Shown here piece after piece: positions 51,137-55,982 of a DNA stretch of 55,982 bases (position 1 is its first letter; each line of letters opens with the position of its first letter). The DNA lies in IMG/VR virus record IMGVR_UViG_3300046467_002171, positions 1 to 55,982 of that record; one strand, 5' to 3'. Both the position numbers and the translations under genes were made by a program. The notes under the pieces are model-generated. The model was not told where the DNA came from. It searched no databases and worked only from the letters and a program-made list of their open reading frames with translations. The stretch comes from a virus.

Positions 51137-51572
51137 AAGCGCTTCTCCCCTTTTGTTAAAGAACACATTGCGACCGAGATAGCCGCTCCCATATTATCCC
51201 ATAGATAGGGTTTTGGCTCAATGGGCGCGTAAGTCTTTGATTTAAAAGAGGTTTCAGGAATTGGGGTTTTCGGGTCACGGAACAAGGAACACGATTTACT
51301 ATATATACGTTTCAAATAGTTTTTTTTTATTTTTCTAAAAATATGCCGTTACCTCCGTTACCAGTGTTACTTTAGGTGTTTTTTATATATAAACCAATAA
51401 CTTAGTGGTAACAAAATAGAGCAAAGTAAGGTGTTACCTATTAGACCAATAAAGTTACTCTACCTTAATCAGGAAAATACCTTAGTACGATCTGAGTGAG
51501 TTTTTTTTTATTTTTTATTCAGAACGTATATATAGTGTTTCCTATTTTTTCGGCGTGTGGCAAAATTCGGGC
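51137..51572. other. AT-rich non-coding region with GTTACC iterons and T tracts
   Basis: No gene is supported. From about 51240 to 51550 the DNA is far richer in A/T than its surroundings. GTTACC or its complement GGTAAC occurs at about 51347, 51356, 51405 and 51436; near-matches GTTACT lie between. ACCAATAA occurs at about 51392 and 51446. Two T9-A-T5/6 tracts lie at about 51321-51335 and 51501-51516. Possible replication origin or regulatory region between divergent genes. Confidence 0.55.
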
Positions 51573-52184
51573 ATGACAGTGAATCAAAGCCGCTATCTCG
51601 TCTTGCCCGACCCGGACAGGCATAAGCCGCGCCCGCCGCGAAAAGTTACACCACCGCCCTTTTTGCCTGAAAATCGTCCGTTGACGAAAAAGCAAGAAAA
51701 ATTCGTGCGCGAGTTGGTGGAAAATACCGGGCGCATCACCTTACGTGAAGCTGCGGAACGCGCAGGCTATAGCGCTCGCGGCGCGTCAGTCCGGGCGTCT
51801 GAACTGACGAACCCGGCGATGTATCCCCATGTCGTCAAGCGGATCCTCGAAGTCCGTTCTGAGATGAAGATTAAATATGGCATCGACGAGGACCAGCATC
51901 TTGCGGACCTTTGGCGGCTGCGCGAGGAAAGTTTGTCGGGCGGTGCCTTTTCGGCTGCCGTGGCCGCCGAGAAAATTCGCGGATCGACGGCTGGGCTGCA
52001 CGTTTCGAAATCGGAAATTCGCCACGGCAGTATCGACCAGATGAGCCGCTCTGACGTTGAGCGCGAACTGATTAAAATCCGTGAAAGTTTTGCTCCTTTG
52101 ATGGCGACCCCAGACGATGAAAGTAGCGACAGCGAAAAACCGCGAGTCGAACTTCTGGAAGCAAGTCCGGACAAATCTGCCTGA
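51573..52184 (+). CDS. terS: Terminase small subunit-like protein
   Basis: The protein has 203 residues from the ATG at 51573; a GTG at 51555 is an alternative and neither has a strong ribosome site. LTKKQEKFVRELVENTGRIT then LREAAERAGYSARGASVRAS is the helix-turn-helix pattern of small terminases. A helical central part (DEDQHLADLWRLREES, AFSAAVAAEKIRGSTAGLH) fits the oligomerisation region. The C terminus is acidic. It would recognise the packaging site and load the large subunit. It is unusual in being about 5.9 kb, across the circular junction, from terL, but close to the repeat array at 55749-55939. Confidence 0.75.
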   Translation: MTVNQSRYLVLPDPDRHKPRPPRKVTPPPFLPENRPLTKKQEKFVRELVENTGRITLREAAERAGYSARGASVRASELTNPAMYPHVVKRILEVRSEMKIKYGIDEDQHLADLWRLREESLSGGAFSAAVAAEKIRGSTAGLHVSKSEIRHGSIDQMSRSDVERELIKIRESFAPLMATPDDESSDSEKPRVELLEASPDKSA

Positions 52185-52536
52185 GAGTTGGATTGCCACG
52201 CGAATTGAGTCGTGGGCCGTGCCTGGAGTGCCGGATACACTTCTCTGTGATTCCGACGGACAGATCCACCTTATTGAATTAAAGGTTTGCACGGCGAACG
52301 CTGTTCGACTGTCGCCGCATCAAGTTTCTTTCCTGACACGCCATGCCCACGCCTCCGCGTGGGTGCTGATTAAAAAGCAGCCCTTCAAGGATCGAGCGCA
52401 CTCCGTCCTGTTGTATCGCGGCGCGGACGCAATTGCGCTGGCTACCGACGGTTTGTCCGGGGCGGAACCGGCGGGCCATTGGCGGAACCCTGTGCCGTGG
52501 GCGGACGTTTTTAGTCTTGTAAAGTCCCATACCTAA
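52117..52536 (+). CDS. PD-(D/E)XK (VRR-NUC-like) nuclease
   Basis: The protein has 139 residues and overlaps the terS-like gene by 68 bases in another frame. Catalytic pattern: E31 in TRIESWAVPGVPD, D40 in the same stretch, E54 and K56 in HLIELKV, and Q69 in SPHQVSFL. This is the compact fold of phage VRR-NUC or related endonucleases that cut branched or damaged DNA. The C-terminal third has no known motif. Its overlap with the terminase-like gene suggests a packaging or recombination partner. It has no clear ribosome site of its own. Confidence 0.8.
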   Translation: MKVATAKNRESNFWKQVRTNLPESWIATRIESWAVPGVPDTLLCDSDGQIHLIELKVCTANAVRLSPHQVSFLTRHAHASAWVLIKKQPFKDRAHSVLLYRGADAIALATDGLSGAEPAGHWRNPVPWADVFSLVKSHT

Positions 52537-52545
52537 CGGTATGCT
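52517..52545 (+). promoter_or_regulatory. Promoter with a CATACC/GGTATG inverted repeat
   Basis: TTGTAA (52517-52522) and TATGCT (52540-52545) are 17 bp apart. CATACC (52528-52533) and GGTATG (52538-52543) form a perfect 6-bp inverted repeat with a four-base centre between and over the promoter elements, as an operator would. It lies at the end of the nuclease gene and drives 52582. Confidence 0.62.
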
Positions 52546-52581
52546 TTGGGGGTGTAAAACTAAACCTCAAGGGGTAACCAA

Positions 52582-52953
52582 ATGAATCTCACAGTAGATC
52601 AATTAACCGCCGTAAAAGCTTATGCAGAACAACACGGCGAGGAATGGAAAACCAGCTTGCAATCCGATTGGATGCGCTCGGGCTCCGCTACTTATCGCGG
52701 CGAGTGGGCGCACCTTCAGCAACTACGGAATCGTTTAGGACCAAAATGGTTGTATGAATTTCAACTGGCGGAACTACTGGATCGCGCCTCGCAACCGCGT
52801 AACACATGGACAACTTCGGAATTGCAGGAAGACTTTGAAGTCGAGGGCTTCGGCGGCGGACTTTGCGTGGTGCGTCGGAAATCCGACAATCAACGGGGCA
52901 GTTTGCAGTTCGATCATATGCCGCGCCTGTACTTCAATTTTGTGCCCGCCTGA
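52582..52953 (+). CDS. Small early protein, unknown
   Basis: The protein has 123 residues with AAGGGG as ribosome site. It begins NLTVDQLTAVKAYAEQHGEE and contains WKTSLQSDWMRSGSATYRGE and LQQLRNRLGPKWLYEFQL, a helical pattern that I recall from uncharacterised plasmid and phage proteins. The C-terminal half (FEVEGFGGGLCVVRRKSDN, LQFDHMPRLYFNF) is beta-like. It shares codon style (many GCG, CGC) with the following genes rather than with the structural genes. Function unknown. Confidence 0.65.
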   Translation: MNLTVDQLTAVKAYAEQHGEEWKTSLQSDWMRSGSATYRGEWAHLQQLRNRLGPKWLYEFQLAELLDRASQPRNTWTTSELQEDFEVEGFGGGLCVVRRKSDNQRGSLQFDHMPRLYFNFVPA

Positions 52954-53067
52954 GTGTTTATTTTTAAGCTGATCGAGTGGATCGTAAAACGGTGCGAGGG
53001 CGAGACTGACTGGGACCGGATCCAGCGCGAAAAGCGCGAAAAGCGGGACCGGGAAAGGGGGCAATAA
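52954..53067 (+). CDS. Possible 37-residue charged protein
   Basis: A GTG-started frame begins directly after the preceding TGA. It encodes FIFKLIEWIVKRCEGETDWD followed by a Arg/Lys/Glu repeat (REKREKRDRERG). The hydrophobic start and charged end resemble a small amphipathic or membrane-associated peptide. The coupled position supports translation, but there is no independent ribosome site and it may be chance. A terminator follows 15 bases later. Confidence 0.4.
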   Translation: MFIFKLIEWIVKRCEGETDWDRIQREKREKRDRERGQ

Positions 53068-53081
53068 ACAAAAACCAATGT

Positions 53082-53109
53082 AAGGGCTGCTAACGTGGCC
53101 CTTTTTTTT
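53082..53109 (+). terminator. Rho-independent terminator
   Basis: AAGGGC (53082-53087) and GCCCTT (53098-53103) pair around TGCTAACGTG and run into eight T residues. It closes the 52582-53067 transcript before the promoter word ATCCTATACACTCC at 53119. Confidence 0.85.
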
Positions 53110-53118
53110 CAACCGTGC

Positions 53119-53133
53119 ATCCTATACACTCCG
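53119..53133 (+). promoter_or_regulatory. Early promoter/operator word before the DUF932 gene
   Basis: ATCCTATACACTCC almost repeats ATCCTATACAATCC at 47189, which overlaps a -10 there. TATACA or TATACT-like hexamers fit a -10, but no good -35 lies at 17 bp because the preceding bases are a terminator T run. Placed about 55 bases before the ATG at 53175. Confidence 0.4.
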
Positions 53134-53174
53134 ATACTCTACGTTTAGAAATTTTAACTTAAAGGGGATTTTTG

Positions 53175-54326
53175 ATGGAAAATCAACACGGAGACCTTCA
53201 GTCTCTACTAGTAAATTTAAAGGATCAGGAAGCGCGAAAAGCGGACTTTGTCGCCGACACGGGCGGCCTGAATTTTCGGACGATCGAGGGCAAAACTTTT
53301 GTACACTCCGAGCAAACCGGTATGGCGACGGTGTCGAGCCGCTGCAACGACGTTGCGTTCGGGCAGGTCCTCGCGAAAGCGGACATTGACAGCCGCACCG
53401 GGCGGCGGTTGCAAGAGCGCTATCCCGACGTTTTAGATTTAGCGCTAAATCGCATTTACACGAATGAGCCTAAGCAAGTTATGCTCCGGACCCACGCCTA
53501 CACTACCTTCGAGCAAGGTGTTGGCGGCGGCGAGCTTCGCGCCTTCCTCTCGGATAAGTTCAAGCGTTTTGATAACTTCGATATGCTCAATGCGGTCGTT
53601 CCCGTGTTGGCCGAGTCGGACGCCCGCTGGGAAATTGTCAATGCGTCGGTTACTGAAAAGCGAATGACTTTGCGGTTGAAGTCTGCCGCGATCACCGGCT
53701 CCGGGGCGAACGTCGGAGATTTAATGGCCTTGGGATTAAGCATTTGCAATTCAGAAACGGGGCACGGCAGTGCCGCACTCGCAATGTTAGCGTGGACGCT
53801 GATCTGTCTGAACGGCATGCAAACGTCGCGAAAGCAGCGCAGTGCGCATCTCACGTCCTCGCAATCTGAAAGTGACGTGTGGTCGGTTCTCACTCAGACC
53901 GCTAAGGACGCCGATAACGCGGCGTTGTCGCTAAAGCTGCGCGACGTTGCGGCTAATTATTCGAGTCGCGAATCCTTCGCTGAAGTGTTGGAGACGTTTC
54001 GCGCGGCGGCGGGCGATACCTTAAGCGCGGGAACGACCGCGCAGGCGGCGGTGGATCAAGTCGGGCGAGTCCTTCAACTGACTAAAAAAGAGACCGCCAG
54101 CGTTTTGGATGGCCTGTTCTCGACAATGGCGCAGCCGGGTTATGCGGGGCAACCGGTATCGCGTGCGACACTAGTCAACGCGGTAACGGCGGTCGGCAAT
54201 GATGCCGCGTTACGCGCTAACCGGATAGATGCGGACGATGTTGGCGAGTGGGAACGGCGCGGCGGGCGGTTGCTCAATCTCCCCGTTTCGCAATGGTCGT
54301 CGATTGCGAGTGCGCAGGCCGCGTAA
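53175..54326 (+). CDS. DUF932 family protein (plasmid/phage type)
   Basis: The protein has 383 residues from the ATG at 53175 (AAGGGG nine bases upstream; a TTG three bases earlier is less likely). The fold family is widespread on plasmids and in phages. Supporting segments are VLAKADIDSRTGRRLQERYP near 75, LRAFLSDKFKRFDNFDML near 120, LRLKSAAITGSGANVGDL near 160 and GLSICNSETGHGSAALAM near 180. Family members are linked to DNA mobilisation or nucleic-acid handling without a proven activity. Strongly GCG/CGC-rich codons and its own promoter and terminator suggest an acquired cassette. Confidence 0.8.
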   Translation: MENQHGDLQSLLVNLKDQEARKADFVADTGGLNFRTIEGKTFVHSEQTGMATVSSRCNDVAFGQVLAKADIDSRTGRRLQERYPDVLDLALNRIYTNEPKQVMLRTHAYTTFEQGVGGGELRAFLSDKFKRFDNFDMLNAVVPVLAESDARWEIVNASVTEKRMTLRLKSAAITGSGANVGDLMALGLSICNSETGHGSAALAMLAWTLICLNGMQTSRKQRSAHLTSSQSESDVWSVLTQTAKDADNAALSLKLRDVAANYSSRESFAEVLETFRAAAGDTLSAGTTAQAAVDQVGRVLQLTKKETASVLDGLFSTMAQPGYAGQPVSRATLVNAVTAVGNDAALRANRIDADDVGEWERRGGRLLNLPVSQWSSIASAQAA

Positions 54327-54352
54327 CTAACCGTCGATTTTTGACACTTCGA

Positions 54353-54379
54353 ACCGGGCCAGGGTGCCCGGTTTTTTTT
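54353..54379 (+). terminator. Strong rho-independent terminator
   Basis: ACCGGGC (54353-54359) and GCCCGGT (54366-54372) pair around CAGGGT, followed by eight T residues. It ends the DUF932 transcript and has the same stem as the terminator at 48232. Confidence 0.92.
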
Positions 54380-54409
54380 CGTTCGCGTTTTGCTCGAGTA
54401 GCTCGAGTA

Positions 54410-54428
54410 TCCCATACAGTTGCATACC
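54410..54428 (+). promoter_or_regulatory. Promoter/operator word with CATAC repeats
   Basis: CCCATACAGTTGCATACC carries CATACA (54413-54418) and CATACC (54423-54428), related to the words at 48611, 48631 and 52528. It lies about 55-70 bases upstream of the ATG at 54481. A full -35/-10 pair is not evident. Confidence 0.4.
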
Positions 54429-54480
54429 TGAGGGCCGTCGTGTATAGGTGTTCGCGTGTTTATTAATAAAGGGGTCAACA

Positions 54481-55272
54481 ATGATTAAAACAGTAGTTAA
54501 CAGTAGATCAAGTAAAACCGCCGGGTGTGATATTACATATCGCGCCGGGGTTCGCGACGTTTTCGCGACGTGCCCGGATACTTGTAGCCTAAAGCCCGCT
54601 AATAGCACCGGAACCGGCGAGATTGATCACGAGTATCTGCGCGCGATGCGCGCGGCGGTACCGCGCGGCGGTATCGCGTTCGGGTATTCCCATTTTGATT
54701 TGTTGCGCTATCGCTGGCGCACGGGCGAGACCGTGATTAACTATTCCACGGACGGGTTGATCGATCTCGATCATGCGCTCCGCGCGGATATGCTCAACCG
54801 GTTACACGGTGAGCCGCGTCCGGTGGTTGTCACGGTGCCTGAAAATTATTTTTCGGACGGTAAACAATGGCGGGATCACGACGGGATCAAGATTGTTAAT
54901 TGCCCGGCTAATCATATGCGCGTCAACGCAATGCGCGTCACGTGCGGCGGCGGCGTACTACCCAGCGGCGAGCGTACGGCGGCGTGCGGGAACGGTAGAC
55001 CTTTATGCGCGCGCGGCGATCGCGATTACGTGATTGCTTTCCCGGTGCACGGTTCGAGTAAACGCGCGGCGGCGGATCCGGATAAACCGGGCGGATGCTA
55101 CGCCGAGCACCACCACGTGCGGCGGCATGGGGAAGCCACGCGCGCGCAAGCTGCCACGATCGACACGGATGGCGAACGGTTAACTGAGTTCGCGCGCACG
55201 CTACCGCGTGGTTCGATTCTCCGCCATCACATAGTCGGCGACGTGGGGCTCGACCTGGGGGCGCTAATTTAG
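54481..55272 (+). CDS. Cysteine-rich protein of plasmid/phage type
   Basis: The protein has 263 residues from the ATG at 54481 (AAAGGGG nine bases upstream). Cysteines occur in ATCPDTCSL (about 30-36), IVNCPAN, VTCGGG, ACGNGRPLCARGDRDYVIAF and GGCYAEHHHV, arranged as metal-binding pairs with nearby His. PRGGIAFGYSHFDLLRY and INYSTDGLIDLD precede them. I recall a plasmid-borne cysteine-rich family of this kind (possibly the one named DUF7227), not verified. Function unknown; zinc or iron-sulfur binding likely. It has very GC-rich codons, like the DUF932 gene beside it. Confidence 0.68.
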   Translation: MIKTVVNSRSSKTAGCDITYRAGVRDVFATCPDTCSLKPANSTGTGEIDHEYLRAMRAAVPRGGIAFGYSHFDLLRYRWRTGETVINYSTDGLIDLDHALRADMLNRLHGEPRPVVVTVPENYFSDGKQWRDHDGIKIVNCPANHMRVNAMRVTCGGGVLPSGERTAACGNGRPLCARGDRDYVIAFPVHGSSKRAAADPDKPGGCYAEHHHVRRHGEATRAQAATIDTDGERLTEFARTLPRGSILRHHIVGDVGLDLGALI

Positions 55273-55296
55273 TAGGTCGGCGCAACGTCGCAGATT

Positions 55297-55325
55297 AAAC
55301 CGGGCCACGTGTCCGGTTTTCTTTT
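55297..55325 (+). terminator. Terminator-like hairpin
   Basis: AAACCGG (55297-55303) pairs with CCGGTTT (55313-55319), and TTTTCTTTT follows. It ends the transcript of the cysteine-rich gene. The loop contains CACGTG but does not fit parS beyond that core. Confidence 0.75.
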
Positions 55326-55748
55326 GCCTGCGATATCGCCAGGCGGCGCGCTCGAGGTCCGGATCCGGGGGTGCAATGGTATGGGTCAAGGTCCGATCGT
55401 TGCTTAGATCGCATTCTGAGGGGTCCTAATCCGGGATCCAGCGGCGGCGGCGTCAGTTAATGCGGGATCGGCGAGCGGCAGCTCGAGGGAAGCCCGGCGG
55501 CGGTGTCAGTTAATGCGGGATCGGCGGCGGACACTATTTGACCGCTCGGGTTGTGCATAACCCGTTTGCGACCGGAAAATCCTATAGCACCCAATCGGAC
55601 AAAAAGGGCCCTTTTCTGTTGCGCCCGGATCTGCGTCAATTGTGCATAACCTGTTAGCGGCGGCGGCGACCTGGTGGTGTCCGTAATACTAGGACCGGGC
55701 CGGTGGCCGTGGCGTATGCAAAATGCTACCGGGCGCGTGCACCTTGGA
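55326..55748. other. Non-coding region with DnaA boxes and 22-bp direct repeats
   Basis: No gene is supported; the open frames are compositional. TGTGCATAA, the complement of the DnaA box TTATGCACA, occurs at 55552-55560 and 55641-55649. A 22-bp direct repeat starting GTCAGTTAATGCGGGATC lies at 55452-55473 and 55505-55526, each preceded by a GGCGGCGG run. It directly precedes the tandem array. Candidate replication origin. Confidence 0.6.
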
Positions 55749-55939
55749 CACCTGGCCGGTGGCACCTGGCACCTGGCACCTGCACCTGGCACCTGCACCT
55801 GCACCAGGCCGGTGGCACCGGGCACCTGCACCTGGCACCTGCACCTGGCCGGTGCCACCTGGCACCTGCACCTGCACCTGCACCTGGCCGGTGGCACCTG
55901 GCACCTGCACCTGGCCGGTGGCACCTGGCCGGTGGCACC
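55749..55939. repeat. Right end of the GC-rich tandem array
   Basis: The array is made of CACCTG, GGCACC and GGCCGGTGGCACC words in irregular tandem order. From 55827 it is the same sequence as positions 1-152 apart from a missing 39-bp unit, and the shared flank continues to the window end (195 equals 55982). GCCGGTGG occurs several times. It may be a packaging, replication or recombination site; the copy difference may come from assembly or real variation. Confidence 0.93.
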
Positions 55940-55982
55940 GGATCCGCGTCGCGTTTCGCTCGGACCGCGCACCGGGTCGCGT

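Noticed and set aside
55457-55972. Leftward open frames through the right array
   Set aside because: Low-complexity Pro/Ala/Arg/Cys repeats created by the CACCTG array; no start signal and no counterpart at the left end.
1-55982. Search for CRISPR arrays, integrase and lysogeny repressor
   Set aside because: The tandem repeats lack spacer structure, and no protein shows tyrosine- or serine-recombinase motifs or a CI-like repressor pattern.

Overview
The window is a complete or nearly complete genome of a double-stranded DNA tailed phage. The first 195 bases and the last 156 bases are the same sequence apart from one 39-bp repeat-copy difference, so the contig closes on itself as a circular or circularly permuted map of about 55.8 kb. 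Gene order and protein sequences resemble uncultured marine podovirus-like phages: a P22/SU10-type portal, adaptor and nozzle set, very large glycine-rich virion proteins that look ejected with the DNA, no tape measure, and a compact replisome built on PolA. The host is bacterial. Strong AAGGAG ribosome sites, sigma70-like promoters, DnaA boxes and a perfect chromosomal-type parS palindrome suit a Pseudomonadota-like host, but the sequence does not prove this. I see no integrase, no CI-like repressor, no tRNA gene, no CRISPR array and no phage RNA polymerase.

Layout. Positions 1-563 hold the end of a GC-rich tandem array and a non-coding leader. Positions 564-3226 hold small genes, a RusA-like resolvase and the large terminase, whose start codon directly abuts the parS palindrome. 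Positions 3231-8777 encode one 1848-residue polyvalent protein. Positions 8808-16822 encode the portal, a lysis cassette (3-TM holin, GH108 endolysin), a 2OG-Fe(II) oxygenase, a GroES-like protein, the scaffold, a decoration-like protein and the major capsid protein. A terminator and a pseudoknot-like leader follow the capsid gene. Positions 16959-26450 encode head-tail adaptors, tail fibre and nozzle-like proteins. Positions 26450-38018 encode five tightly packed, mostly very large candidate internal or ejection proteins.

Positions 38015-47439 are the replication module. A leftward SNF2 helicase diverges from rightward genes for an unidentified paired protein, an SSB-like protein with an acidic DEDVPF tip, an archaeo-eukaryotic-type primase, an unknown protein, a UvrD-like helicase, PolA and a ribbon-helix-helix protein. 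Positions 47440-55272 are an accessory/early region. It has small unknown genes, its own promoters and terminators, a Pyr_excise-type protein, a leftward GHKL-ATPase/HExxH fusion, a small terminase-like protein, a PD-(D/E)XK nuclease, a DUF932 protein and a cysteine-rich protein. The rightmost genes are visibly richer in GCG/CGC codons than the structural genes. Positions 55273-55982 are non-coding, with two DnaA boxes, 22-bp direct repeats and the other end of the array.

How it works together: the left two thirds make, fill and release virions, largely through translationally coupled genes (ATGA and TAATG overlaps). The replication block supplies an unusual helicase, primase and polymerase set. 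The right block carries separately promoted host-interaction genes. The most unusual signals are the perfect parS site, the GHKL-HExxH fusion, the polyvalent ejected protein, a 55-bp hairpin element found in two distant places, the shared GG-x-[VIM] tags in virion proteins, and the pseudoknot leader downstream of the capsid gene.
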